Source of the DNA: Cheilinus undulatus | Lineage: Eukaryota; Chordata; Actinopteri; Labriformes; Labridae | Length of the DNA: 64,000 bases | Direction: 5' to 3' | Assembly: GCF_018320785.1 (NCBI RefSeq) | Contig: NC_054869.1 | Coordinates: 20,160,698-20,224,697 of the forward strand | Shown here: one piece after another, positions 37,601-52,600 of the stretch | Numbering within the stretch: the first letter of the stretch is position 1 | Layout of the letters: the number at the start of each line of letters is the position of its first letter | Notes under the pieces: generated by a model | Database searches by the model: none | Told to the model about the DNA's origin: nothing | The model's input: only the letters and a program-made list of their open reading frames with translations | Program-made: the position numbers and the translations under genes

Positions 37601-40600
37601 TCTGGATACTTTTAAAGCAAAAAAAGACATAAATCAATAGAATTAACTTAAAATATGCACCTCTGATCATTTTACTACCCACTCATGAGAGTACAACCCA
37701 GACAGAATGAGTAAACCCCGTTTTCTTAGACAAAAGAAAAATGTGCAGGGCACCTAAAAGGTTTTTCAAGTTCCCAGGATGGCATTAAGGCCTTGTAGCT
37801 TTCTGAATTAAACAGAAGCCATAGGAACAACACTGGTTAAAATTTCAGAAGGTGAGGCTGAACTTCAGCAGTTCTTGCCAGCTGAGGTAAAAAATTAACA
37901 TGCTTTTCCAAATTTAGGCCACCGGTGCCTCTTAATGCAGAGGGCTGGGACTGGGAAAAAAAAAACATCCAGTGGTGAGAAGATGAATGAGGAGCTGCAG
38001 CAGCTCTCTCCACAGGAGACCTCAAGGGCTCCGATCTGGTCTGGGTGAGTCGAGATCTGTGCTTATACAGAAAACGTGACCAAGTCTGCTTTCATAGAGT
38101 AAGCCGGAGAAGGCTTCCTGAAGTGGAGAGGAGGAGTTAAGTGTCCATGAGGGGGCTTTGGGGGGATTTTGGTGATAAGAGAATTAAAGAGGCCGCTCAG
38201 AAGTGGAAAGTCAGGCCTAGCAGCCCTTAAGGGAGGAAATAACACTGAAGGGGGATAGGAGAGTGGAGAGGGAAGAGATTGACAACTGTAAAAGAAGAAT
38301 CGAAGAGAGCAGAGGTGACAAATCATAAAGCAACTAGTTCAACTGGAGATGTTAAAATTACTGTAACAATGGTTTGAGCCGCTTTAACACAAAGCAAAAG
38401 TTACACATCACAAATACATCCTCTACAACTTCAATCATTTGGTGACAAACTCCTGCAACCAATCCACCAATCCTACACCAGGTAAAAAAGCATTGTCTAC
38501 AAATATACTGTAAAATCTAGCCACAAAGCATATAGCCTAATTAAAAAGATATTCCAGATATCTTTTATGTGCATTATAGTCCAGGTCTTTGTGTTTCTTC
38601 CTTATCTCTGTTATGCTGATCAAATAAAGAAATACATTTTGATGTACTTGAACCAATAATACATTTACAAAGGAGAATGTGGTACATGAAAGGCAGACTG
38701 CAGTCTAGGTTTCTTTAATACAAGCAGAAATTCTCACACCAGTGCACATAACACCCTATTTCATGACATAACAACAACACGCCAAAGCAGTGCTCTAATG
38801 GTTTGGCTGTATTTAGAGTCAACCCTTGATTTGCGTTAAGATTTTCTCTTGGGTAGTGTTAGTATCTGTTTTGGCCATTATAGCAACTTTATTTAGGAAA
38901 CGAGGCCAAAAGATGCTGAAAATTTAGGGGAAACTCTCAAATAAAAAACACTCATGCAAATAGATATGTTTTCATTAGAGACGAACTGACCGAAAAAATT
39001 AGGGTCAATACCAATACTGATGTTTTACATGACAATTAAGCTGATGCTAATGTTTCACATCACTTCTATTGGTATAAAACTCCTAGTATGCCACTATTTT
39101 CTCTTGTGTTTGACCATAAAACAGATGAAAGTTGATCCAAGCGATAACTTCTTCTGCCCTGTAAAAAGTCTCATTTTATTAACCTGTTAGGTATACTAGT
39201 AGATACCCGCACAAATCTGATTGGACATGACAAATAAACATTAACTGATGCATAGGGATGGGGATTGCTAGGATTTTACTGATATCGATTCTACTTATTG
39301 ATTCAATTCTTTATTGATTCCCTTATCAATTCCTTCCTGTGATTTTTCTTTTGGAAAACAGACAATGTAGGTTTTCACTGTTAACAACTCAAATTTTACG
39401 AGTCAGTAACAAGCCCACTTCAATTCCTGGCTATAATAAACAGCTTTGATCGCTAAAAATGTTAAACATTAAGTGTTTTGGAGGAGAACATGCTAAAATA
39501 TACAAAAATGTTTTTTTTTTGGAAGTGTCTTGGTTAAACAAACTTCTCCCTGGATCTTAAATCTCTGAACTTGAATTAGAATACGACACTACTGCTCATT
39601 ATCTTTATAAGATAAAACCTTTTAAAGGCACCAGGAAATAAAGCATCGATAAGTAAATTGTTAAGATTTAATTTAAACGATGTCAATGGATTGAACCAAT
39701 TAGAACTGGTTCTTAACAGGAACTGGTTCTCGATTCCCATCCCTACTGGTGCAATCACATCTTCCTTTCACACTTGGCCTCCACGGCGATGCCAATTTTT
39801 ACGTTTTAGTCTGTGACCGTACTGACATCACCAGTATTATTTCCTGGAGCTGTTCATGCCTGACTGGGACTGTCAAAGCTGTTAATGTGCAAGGTGTTAT
39901 TTTTCCCTAGGGGTGTAAATCACCAGAATATTGATTCTTCTGGCAAGCATATATTTACTGCTATCACAAGTCAGCTACAGTACCAGTCTGATTTGATTCA
40001 GTCAATATCAGACGATACCTTGTATCTGTTGAACACCATCAGCTACATTCAACCTAAAGGGCAAATAAGCTATTTTAATATGTTCTGGCAATTTTGTAAA
40101 ACATTTCTGACATTTTAACAAAATACCATTGTCTTTGTAACAAAATCAAAAAAGACCATTTCCTCACAGTGAAGGCTACATCATTCCAAATTCTGAATAT
40201 GATTCATATGCATTTTTTAACATTTATTTTTCTTAAAAACAAAAATCTATTTTTCTTCAAATACCTAACCAACATTGATTTTCTTTCATACTGATCAAAT
40301 GTAAAAGACTAATCTGCACTATTTTATAACCATGATCCAGTCGTGTCCTCTTATTCCTATTTTAAAAATGATTTTGAATGGATTTACACACATATGGCCT
40401 TAAATAGTCATTGTTTCTGCATTATTTTAGCCCTCAGTGCTTTCTGTAGCTGTGTAAATGCAGCATATTTAAAGCTCATGTGTAGTTTTGTATGAGATAA
40501 TGAGATTTTGACGAGACTGAATCCGTGACACGTGGTGACAGTGAAAAATGTACCTTCTTTTGTTCAGAGTTTTGTTTTGACAAATACAGAGCAGCCTCAT

Positions 40601-43600
40601 AATGAGAGAGCACGAGAAAAATACAGAGCACTGCTGTCATGCTTTGATCACTTTGAGCTGCTCATATAAATAAACTTTATTTGTTGAACTCAGGATGTTG
40701 TACTATCAATGCACTGAAGCAGGCTTGTAAAAGTGTTTCTTTCTCTGCTAACCTACAGCGCTTGTATCAGACAACGGGTAGAGTGAGAGAAGATCTTTTA
40801 TTTTCATGTGTGATTTTAGATGGCAATCTCATACACCAGTATTCCTGAGGAGCACAGCCCAAACTTTCTAACTAATGTAGTAAGGACCTCACAATAAAGA
40901 CTTATCTCTTGATATAGACTGATGCTTTGACTTTTGCATCGATTTGACGGGATCTTTGATAAACCAGTCAATGCATCAGTCCTAAGTGATTGGTAGTTAC
41001 ACTGCTATTGAAACATTTCCAATCTTCACTCACCCTTCTGCAGCCCCGTTGCACCAAAGTAGCCAGTGCACTCAGAGGCATTGCAGGTTCAGCAACCTGA
41101 TGCTATATGCTGCTTGTGTGAAGCAAGCAAAAGCACCCAGCACATGGAGGGAATTCATTGTGGTGTGTGAAGAAGTTAACTATGATTTTTGATCACATCC
41201 ATCATTCCTTACCCTGGGCCTTACAGAGTGTTGCTAGGTTCATGCAGTTCTATGTTAATTCAAACTGATTAGCTCCTAGAGGCTGTGCATCCTGACAGAC
41301 ATGCTGCTTCTGCTGCTGTGGGTTAGGATGCGGTTCAAATCACACATCAGAGAAATACATCAGCTAGCCTATTCTGGAATGTTAACAGTTGCAGGCTAAA
41401 TAATAATAATAGTTAAAGATGTCAGTTGCTATAAATGAAAGAGCTATCTACCACAAACTGTGCAACCACACACCACTTAAAATAAACTATAACAAATGTG
41501 TCTGGATTAAATGCATTAAGAATTAAATTATAAGAGCACTACTGTTAAAGTATGTGTGCATTTTTATTTTGATCCTTACTCTGTAGGCTAATATCAAAGG
41601 GTTAAAAAGTCCAAAAATGAAAACTGACTTTTAAAGGTCTCAAGTTAAATCTAAGCTTGAACCCATAAACTACAACTTTTTATTCCTGAAAAAATAACTT
41701 GTAATTCAAAAACTATATGAAAACACAGACTATTTTTCTGTGTTTGTACACAGTGATGACATGTTAAGTGGGCATGGTCCAGCCAGTGGCAAAAAAGTAG
41801 CTTGCAGTCAATTTATATTAAAAGTTATGGACCATCTAAATGCCTTTTCCAGTTATTTCAGTTGTTTTGCAAAAGAAGAAAACTTGTCTTACAGTAACAT
41901 GCTAACCCTTAGCATTGGATAAGTTTGCCTGACCTGTCCTCACTGTTAGCTCAGCGGGTCAGTGTTCAAACTACATGGCCAAAGTTGCAATAAACAAACA
42001 TCCCCATATAGCTTGTGGAGAAACCCAGTGTTGGTACTAAAGAAATGTATTCATATCTTGTTTTTTACTTCATGGTCATGTCAAGGACATTAATACTGAG
42101 AATTGTTGGATGCATTTGGACAAGGGACTGATGTACTGCCTTGTTACTGGAAAAGTCATAACACACAGCTACTTTAGACACGGACTTTCATAAACAAATC
42201 AAAATCTTCATTATAATTTACTCTAGGTCTAAATGCAGATTAAAAAAAATTAAACCCACTGCTCTAGTTAAAAATATAAAACCATAAATGTCAGCATGTG
42301 GCTTCAAAATGAAGGTATGCCATAACAACTAAAGTATTTTATGTTCCCTATTCTGAAATCCCATGGCATTATTAGATCTTTTAACTTATTGTTGTGTGTA
42401 GTTGAAATTGGTCTTCACTCAGGGTCAAATAGTAAGCCTCACTTTTCACTGTAACTTGTGTCATATTTTAAAAACTGTTTGTTGTAAAATCTAAATGTCA
42501 ACATTTGTGAGTGCTGTTTATTCCTGAATGTTATTAGTGGTGTATAACCTGCTGGTCAATAATTAACCCAGTTCAGCTGACAGATTGGAGACTCTGTACA
42601 CTGTTGAACAACACGGTGTCTAAGCAGAAACATCAGATTTTTTTTTTTTTGATAGATTTTCCTACACAACATCACACAATACAACTGTGTGTAAATCACA
42701 AACAAACTTCAGGAAAATAAATCTATAAAGTTATTTATAGAGTTGTTTTAAAGGGTTATCTGTTTCAAAAGCTCATTGCAAGATAGGATTCTGCTCATAA
42801 AGGTGCTCTGTTGTCTTCCTGCCAGGGTTAGACTGCTATATTTGTACAAGAGCCAGTCTTTTTAACAGATACTGTGGGGGCTGGATTTTCAAATGAACTA
42901 GTAAAAAAAGATACTTTGTTCTTACTAGCAAATCATTTTTTTAAATATTTTTTTTTCTTTCTGAATGTATGCAAGTTTTAGCCTTTAACTCAGAGATCAG
43001 TCCCCATCACCAACACTACAGTCAGCCACAAGGTTGGAGGTTGTTATTTAGATTTTAAGCACAAACAAACATTGAACAGTGTGCTTACAAACAGCGTTGA
43101 TACGATAAGCATGTGAGTCAACAAGACAATGTCGAAAGATAATAACCAGTTTGTCCTCATTCACAGATATAGACGGAATAAGGTACAACATTTCATTCAT
43201 AAGAGAGGAGTGTTTGTTTCAGCTGCTCTGATCCTAGGGTAGCTTGTATTCAGGCAGAACAAGTACAGCAGATAATGCTTTTTGATAGCGGTAGCTCATA
43301 AACCTGCTTGAATATTGGCTAATAATGACTGACAGATGGATTTCTGCAAAACTCATCAAACATTAAGTCATTCCTGATTACGAAAAATGTTTAAATCTCA
43401 GTAGTTTTTGGGGTCGTTTTAAATGCTGTGGGGGTTTAAAAAACTATTTTAAACCCATGCAGCTATTGAGCTTTTTAAGGTACCCAAAATATCAATTGAG
43501 ATTGAAGTGGTTTTGTCAGGAATGACATGCTGTTTGATGGACTTTACAGAAATCTGCCTGTCAGCAGTTATTAGCCAATAATCAACCAGGAGTGTGAGTC

Positions 43601-46600
43601 ACTGCTCCAAAATAAAAAGCTTTGTTTGCAGCAGTTGTTGTGCACTGAGGAATTCCCTGCACAGTAAATGTAGGCTGAACGTTGCTGGTGGTGCCGAGGT
43701 GTCCACAACTTTTCAGAAGTACTCCTGCAAACCTGATGGAAAGATACTTGGTGGGGTGGAGCTTGGGCCTGGTGCAGGTCTCAACGATGGCTATCAGGAG
43801 GCCGGAGAAATAAAGGGCTAAGGTTGACGTGGTGAAGTGTCAAATCAGCATATGCTCCCAACCTGACCTGAGTTGCTGTGCACTTAACAGTACCCTAGGA
43901 TTGGTGAAGCTGATACTTTAAACCCTCCTGTTTTATGAATGGATTGTCAAATTCAGTTTTAACTATGATGTTCAAGTCTAAATAAGAACCTTCAGCCTAA
44001 CTTACCAAGGGCATTTTATTTCCGTAAGGTAGCAAGATTAACACAAAAGATATACTAAATACCAAAACATATTTTTCCTACTAATTTTTTTCTGAATTGA
44101 ACAACCTTCTGAGAGCTGGATGGGAGGCTGTGTGGATCTGATGTGGCCCTGGAGCTGCAAGCTTATTATCACTATCTTATGGTCATGAGAAACTGAGTTT
44201 TTAAACAAACTGGTACATGTAGGAGAAAATGAGTAGCTTATTTTCAAATCAAACACTATGCTTCAAATCCCCACAGACCTTAAAATGTGTTTTGTTGTGC
44301 TGAACTGAGCATAGCTAAAGCAGTCTCTTTTACAAGTATTTACTCCTGTATCGATTTCCAGTGTTTACATCCTTTTTTCAGATATATTTGTCAATTCAAA
44401 CAAACTCTAAACATGCTGGGTATGGCTGCTGCTCCCACATTCAGCATATAGGTCACCACAAAAGCAAAATATTTAACATCCATGGTAATCCTTCATTCCT
44501 TGGCCCAGAAAGCTTCTTGAAAATGATCTGTATAGACAAGCTTCCTTCTTAACCACTCCTGTCATGTGTTTTGTTTATATAAAGTCATGTTTGATTTCAG
44601 TTGCTTGGTTTTGTTGTAATGTTTTATTCCTGTGTTTGTGAAGTACTTCTTGCTTCGATGCCTTAAGGTAATCTTTATTATTCACACAGCACGGTTGTTT
44701 CAGTTTGCCAAACATGTTAACCAGACATCTCACATCTTAGTATCAGCACCTCCAGGAGAGTGAGAAAAAAACTGTGAGGTTGTGGACATTTACATTTGAC
44801 CGTGCACAAATCTTTTAATTCTTAGATTATCCCGCCCACCATGGCTTGTAATGTGAGATGGTAAACGAGGCAGAGAGGGTGTTAAGATCAACAGCACAAG
44901 CCATGACAGCAGCAATAGGATTCAGGGCTACTATCGGCTTGAGGAATGCCCCGTCATGTCAGTACATGAACAGCTAGCAGCTCAGTGACATCCTGCTTCT
45001 CTCGCCTAAAAACACTCAATCCAAGATAAAATATTCATCCCCACGTTTAGTTCCTCAACAGTCGGACTAATCAATACAAGTTGACTGAAACTGAGGGAGC
45101 ACAAATCTTACTCAGTTGTAGCAGTGCTTCTATACTAACCAAGTCACAGCTCTGCTAATTTCACCGCACCAAAACACCCCACTGCCCACATCCTGAACCT
45201 CAGTTTCACACAGGACACCTATGCTGTGACTTCATCGTGACACAAGAGGATTTCAGCTGTTCCTGTGAACAATGTTACTGGGTTAACTTAGAAGCATGGC
45301 TGAGCTAACTGTGTCATGCTGTCAAGAACAATATTACTGCACGCTGCTGAAATCGAACATGCCCGAGCCGAGTGAGCTTGGGCAAGATGCCAAAATAATG
45401 AGCTTATGCTCCAGCAAACATAGCAGCACGATTTACTGTGTGTACGGTCCTTCAGGCTATAGTTTAAAGCTGAATGCCTTAAAACTGTTGCATCACAAAA
45501 GCTCTGACAGGACAGGACTGACAGACTGTTTTCAAATTGTTTTGTTGATCCACATAAACACATTTCACAGCTTTTGATATGACAAGGACAACCCTTGGCA
45601 ACATGAAGCCACAGGAAGCACACTGACTGAACAGTGTAGTTCTCCTATTTTAAAGGATATTACAGATCTTTATTTTGCAGGGATACGGCCGGGAGGCTCC
45701 AAAAAGTGACTTAACATGCCGGGGGGGCTAAATTGGAGCCTAATTTGGTCTGTGACTGCAGAGTTAAAAAATCTGTGAACACACCACAAATGTGTATGAT
45801 TAATTTCTTAATTTAACTGTCAACAGCTGCTGTATAGACACGTTTTATAGTGCAGTGTAAATATGGCAATATAAATAAACTTAAGCCTAAACTGCATATG
45901 CAGCTTATATTATTGAGGCCATAAATGTGCACTCAACTCAAGGTAACTGCAGTTCGCAAAGCACTTAAAGACATCTTCAATGACATGTTGTATACTCCTC
46001 ATAGGAATAACCATGTAATTGTGAATAGATTATGATAGAAGAAAATGACTGGCAATTTCATCATAGAAATCATCTGAGTAGAGAAAAACAGGCATTCTGG
46101 CAAGATAATGCATATTTAAATTATAAAGTGCAACATTTCTCGTACAAGTTGGAATCATCGCTGGAAGAGAGCAGAAGTTGAAGCAGCGACAAGCTTAGGT
46201 TGCAAGGGACACCAAGTCATCGGAAAGATTTTGTGCTCAAATTAAGGTCGCCAAATACTCTGATGAAAATCATTCAACCCTATTTTTAAAGTAATGATAG
46301 AGACAGAGTATGCTAGGTCAGACGTTACCATTTAATGAGCCCTGGTTAATGGATAGCTGGAACAGTTGTACATCTTTCTTAAAATGCTGTAAAAAGCAGA
46401 TTAAAACTCCTTGTGCATCCACCATTCTATTTTGAATCTAATTCAAAAATAGATAATTTGCCACCCTTTTTGCTTCAGCCAGATCTTTGTGGACAATAAT
46501 ACAAACAGGACGACACAGATTGCTCAGCCTTGTAAGAGTTGCATCTAATTTCTGTTTGTTTCCCATTATACTCTCTGCAGCTCATGTCTCTCTTCATCAT

Positions 46601-49600
46601 TCTCTCTTGTGTTGATGGATACAGCTGCACTCAAACATCTCCAAAGACATCCTGTCAACCCTTATCAGTATCAAAAACTAATGAAAAATTGCATTGCTTT
46701 ACATTAGTAATGCACCTCAGGGGAGATGCAGACCTTTTCTTTGGGCTATAGAAAAAAACAACTTTCCAACACACAAATAAAATTGCTAACAAGGCTCCTC
46801 TAAAAGCCTAATACTTTATTAAACTGTCTTTGTGATATACAGTACCATGGCATGCAGCTACACATGTAACATGACCTGTCCTGACTACCATGTTTGATCA
46901 TTTGATTAAACCAAACTGGGACATTATACTGTAAATGTTTGACTATCACGCAGATGCTTTTCCAGGCAAATTATTTACAAATGGCACACCACCAAAAAAA
47001 AAAAAAAAAAAAATCAGTATTAGAATGAAAAAGTTTATAAGCTGGGGGTGTCAGCTGTTTCTACTGAGGCAAGTGAGGAGTTTCAGGTTAATTTGATGCT
47101 TCACTTACGCTGAGTTTGCCCTCTGCTGCATCTCTCTCATATATCCTGTAATCTCACAAGATGCACCCACTCCAAGGATACTGTTGCCGGCCGGGTAAAA
47201 AAGGTGATCTCCGATGTGGAAAGCAGCGCAAAGGCAGCTCTAAATCCAAACAAGTCATGATGATGTGACCCTTCTTTCGCCCTGATACAGTCATCTTGCG
47301 TCTCTAGGCTCAATGAGCAACATCCTTCGAAGAGAGATGAGCAGGATGACTTGGAGATGAAGAGTGACAGCCCACATGCATTTAGGTGTCTTAAATAATT
47401 TGAGGAAAATTGAAGGATTACACCCTGATCGATTGCTCAAGTGCTGTCCTTAAGAAATTGATCTGAGACAAAGGCAAACTGCTACCCAGTAGTCTTTGCT
47501 TCCACTTCATCCTACTCTGACTTTCTCTTTTTTACCCTTCCTCTTTCTCTCTCATAAAGTCTTGCATCATGAGCGTGCTGCCGATTGGTTTTTGAAGCAG
47601 TGGGACAGTAAGGGTAGGGAGTGGTCTCTTTGCAAACAGATAACATACACATATATGTACTATCTAAATATTACTGAAATACACAGACACAGTATATATT
47701 ACTGAAATCAATTCATAGTCTTATGACCTGGCTTCAACCATGGTTAGAGATTAAAACACATGATGACGTGAACCTCTCTCAACATTAAAATTTCACACCG
47801 ATTTTAACCCCACATGTATAACTCTTTGAATGCCAGACTTTTGACTGTTAACACTAGTTGTGCACTTAACAACCAGCAACTACTGCTATGCAAATTGTGC
47901 TCCCGTAACCATTTACTTACTTTGTGTGCTTGAATTCCACAATGGAAAGATAATAAGGTACTGAGCTGTAAATGCCTGACAGCAGCTGAACATTAGTTTT
48001 GCTTTGCCATGCACGTGATGGACTGCCACAGCTTGTTAACTCTGCCGCTACAGTAGATTGACAGCACATGGGGGTCGACTTAAATTGTACAGATGGAGAG
48101 ATGAGAAAGGTCCACTGGTGCATCTCCAGCCTCACTCAGCCTGGATGCTAACCAACCATCATCATTTTAATGCTCAGCCAGACACACAGGGAAAAGCAGA
48201 CGTCTCTCCTTTCCTGCTGTGAATCAGCCACCCTGAAATAACATCATTACATCAGTGATAATAGGCATCCGTGTCATCTACCCATACAATAATCCGCCTG
48301 TGCAGCTTTGACTTCTACAAGCAAAGGTGTTCACTTAAGAACATTTTATCCATTCATGAATGTATATTAAGTGTAAAGGAGACAGACAGTGCAACCAGCA
48401 TCATTATGCTGCCGCAGACATTACAATGCTAAGCCAACGGAGAAACAGAAAGATCTTAGTTGCACTTGTATTGTAGGAAGTCTTGGCTGTATAAATAACT
48501 TTGCATTGCAACATTTTCAAAACAAATAAAGAAGCTACCTTGTCATTCAGCGCATCTAACTAAGTCTTTTGAATAAAAAACCCAGGGTATTGTCAAACAC
48601 AACTGAAATGCTCCTGAGAATCTTGTTAAGGCCACAATGAAAGGCTCAGAAGTCTTGAAAACAGGATGCACAAGAGAAAAGGCAGGGCAGTGTGGGTATT
48701 GGAAGGGCATGACAGGACATTGCATAACACATTGAAAATGCATGGAAACCATAGGCTTTGGCTTATCAATGCACAGCATGAGGCTTACACTACTAAAGCA
48801 GGACTGGTAGTTCAATTAATGGATTTAGTAAACCAGGCCAAAGACAGTGCATCCTTTCCTAAATTAAACAGAGTTCCACATAAGCTTCATAGTCTCTAAA
48901 ACTTTACAGGCAAGGTACTACAATAACTTATAACATGTATGACAGGAAATAACAGGCTTAATACTAATTGACACAATTCACCAGTCATCAAAAGTGTGTA
49001 ATGACTGATCCAATCCCATTAATAAAACCCTGTTTTTGTATGAAGCACTGTAAAATTTTAGCCATGACAACAATCTCCCTCAGGGAATAACCCAGTTAAG
49101 GTATGTGACATGATCCCTGTGCCATACCGGATTCAATAGTCTCTGCCACCTTACAAAAAGGCCAATAAGGGTAGCATGTAGCCTATACTCAATTAACACT
49201 GCTAATACAGAGATGTTTCCTCAGCCAACTGCTAAATCTGGTAAACTCATTCACATTGCCGCTGATCTTCAAATCCAACTTTTCTTTTCCCTTTTACTCC
49301 TTCCTCTAACCACCCACCTCCTTAGGGAAACCCTTTATGACTCAAATCCTTGCTAATCTTCGTGGAAACTCAAAATCAACGACCTGTTTCCCAACGTGCT
49401 GTTTGTTTAAGCTCAACCACTGGGCTTCAGATTTCTGATAGCAGCAGGAACGTGCACTGTTTGGCCACCTGACTATGCCACTTGACTCTTCGTTAGCGAT
49501 TGTCATTGTAAAATTCTTATCACAGAGCTGCATCCATTGTTTATGAATGAAACACTGTTGTACAGAGGTGTAAATGAATGCGGCTGCTGTTTGTCTCTCT

Positions 49601-52600
49601 GTCACTTGCACAAACATTTGCACTCTGCCATTCTCTACAAGTGTGCCAAGTTAAGCTTTCACAGTCACCGTGCAACACACAGTGGGACTGTTTCCAACAG
49701 TGTGGAAGTTTTCCACCATCACTCTTTCTAGATGCACTTTGCAGGCTGCTAACATAACTCAAAAGAATACAAGATGAGTCTTGGAGCCAGACTACTGAAG
49801 GCACACACAGCTACACAGCTGAATGGACAGAGTGAGACTCAGAATCATTCAGGGTAGTCAGCTGTAAATGTAACACCCATTTGTGCCAATAGTAGATTTG
49901 CCCCTGGCATATGCTATCATGGGAACAGTGAGGAAATGTGCGTCATGAAAAAACAAATGTATGCATGTCTTATATTCTACATAAACTGGAGGTTTACATT
50001 TACAATGTGGCACAAAATAAGTTGATTTTATGCCACGAAACATGGCCATGAGTATACTGCCTTCAGGCCAGTACTTGTGCAGTGTTCATGACCGTGATGG
50101 ATTTCTCCTGAATCCCTGTATATTAGATAAGATTTCATCTACAGCACAGCACCTAGATGAGACAGTGACCTCACAGAGGGTCTGCTCATATCAGCCCTGT
50201 CCATCACAGTGGATCAGTGGTACATCCTTAAGGAGGAACAGACCCTCTCCTTAACTGGGTCATCATTGCAGGGCAAAGGAAGCACCTTATATCTCCGCTG
50301 TTCTCAAGAGGAGCCCACTTCCGATTCAGAGGATAAATGAAGGCTGTTTGCAGAGCCTGTTTTTGGCCTTAATTTGCATTGCAAATGACAGGTGTTTTCT
50401 TAATTTTGCATTCATTTATTACATGCCCTCAATGTATTTACCAGGATTTATCAGGCAATATACCCAGATATGTGTAAATTTATCAATTAAATTGTAAGCT
50501 AAAATAATAATAAATAAATAACATTGGACTTATAAGAGCATATGTCCACAGTTATACATTGTTGCCTTTGATGTTGTCTTTAGTGTAAACCTCACTTTGT
50601 GGCATCTACTTCACAACACCTATTGGGAAATCGCAGGCTAATAATAACCAGAAACTTAGAAGAAATGTGGTCCAGCCTTCCGGTGCAACATCACCACCTC
50701 AAGCAATTCCAAAAAACCACAAACTTGAAACAGAGGAAAAGCTTTCTATGTGTATATGCCTTACACAACTTGGTTGTGTAAAACATCTCAGAGTAGGGCA
50801 GCCTTAGAGAGTGATTCATTTTGACTCTCGCCAATGTGTAAAGCTATGCGTTAGTGAATGGAGCAGAGAAACATTTGACTACAAGCCTGTCATTGTCAAA
50901 CATGCAGGAGCAAAGCAAATCAATGGCATTCATGCACAAATGACAACTGTTCCTCTGCCTCACTGGCAACACTGCCAGTTGATAAACTGAAATCTAAGTG
51001 CAAACCAATGAGGAAGCTTGTTTACCCTTGGGAATAATACTTTTCCTCAGAGTTATTACATCTGAAAACCTAAGATTCTGGTGCTTACAGTTCTACTTTG
51101 GGTTGTTCATTTGTTACAGGCAAAAGCAACACTGGTGAAATGCTGGCCTTCCCCTTCCTCTGTAATCTGACAGGGAGATATAGGGTGGCTCCTAAAATAA
51201 AAGCTGAATCCACACTCTGGACTCAGTCACTTCCATATCTTACAGTCTGAGGGCCAGAAATGACAAAGCTCAGCAGCTCTCTAATGAGACTATAACAAAT
51301 GGGAGGGCTGTATTTAGGTTATTACACCACCACTGAACACGCGTTTAGACATGTGCTTCTGTGCATGCCTGATAAATTCATACAAATGGCTATAATTAGA
51401 GATGATACTCAAAAGCACAATACTTGGTGTGCATTCTCAATGCTACAGGCTAAAAAGGCTCGTATATGGCTGTTTCACTTTAATTACAAATGGTATTTCT
51501 AACACATACTTTCTATTAATACAAAATGCTTTAAATTGGCTATAAAACAGCATTTTAATTCCCCTTCTACTAATACAAGGCACAATGTGTCTTTTATAGT
51601 AATAAGGATACAATTGATATAACATACTAACCTTTTATTCTAGTGTGTGTGACAACACTGGTCAAAAGTCAACTCAAAGAACTGATAAATGTATTCCTCT
51701 TGATTGCTAACATTTTGTTACTGAGGGAGTTTATAACCTCTATTCAATAGATCAATATAAATCATTAAAGAAAACCATAATATAAATCATCTTGAAAATT
51801 GCACGGGGGTATTTGTGCATCCCATGACAACAATTTATGCCCATGCATTTATCCCAGCACCTCTTCTTAAATTAAACTCCAAACAACTGAGTTATCAAGT
51901 GAAAAGTACAGATATGTAAGCACTAAATTTGATAAAACATGCCAAAAAAGGAGATGTTGCTTTTACAGACTTCATGCAATGACCTTGCCTACCTGCAACT
52001 CTTTATCAAACCAGGTGTGAACAGCTGCTGTTGCTTGGTATCCATCAAGGCTAAACAAAAACACATGATCTATTTCATGGATTGCCATGTGAAGCTGATC
52101 TGCTGACGTCTTAAAGCAAAAATGATACTTCCTTCTCTTTGCTCTATCTTGACATACACTCTGGAAAGCGTACACCATTTTTGTATTCTCAATGACCTGA
52201 TACTTTAAGACTTTTTGAAATGTTTATATCTTGGACTTTTACTAATAAAATCTATCTAAAATTATACTGGTGGCAATGAAGGTTTCACAATATTTTACTC
52301 TATATTTGTCAGTCAGTTGTTTACGTTTCTTGTTGAAATATGACTAAAGGGTTCAGGAGCTGAAACAAACTCCTTTGACTTTAGTCACTGGTACTTCATC
52401 ACATGAGGTACTTCTCTTGAGTATTTTCATACTATAACCTGGCCCAGGTGTCAAAGTGGATAAAGTCCTTTGTTAGAACTGCTTTCTTGGTAGAATCAAA
52501 TACCCTTTGGTGAACTGAATATCCTTTAATATTTCATAATTTCTTGATTAATTATGGATATAAAAACATACATTAAAAATGTCCTGATGGGTGGAATACA

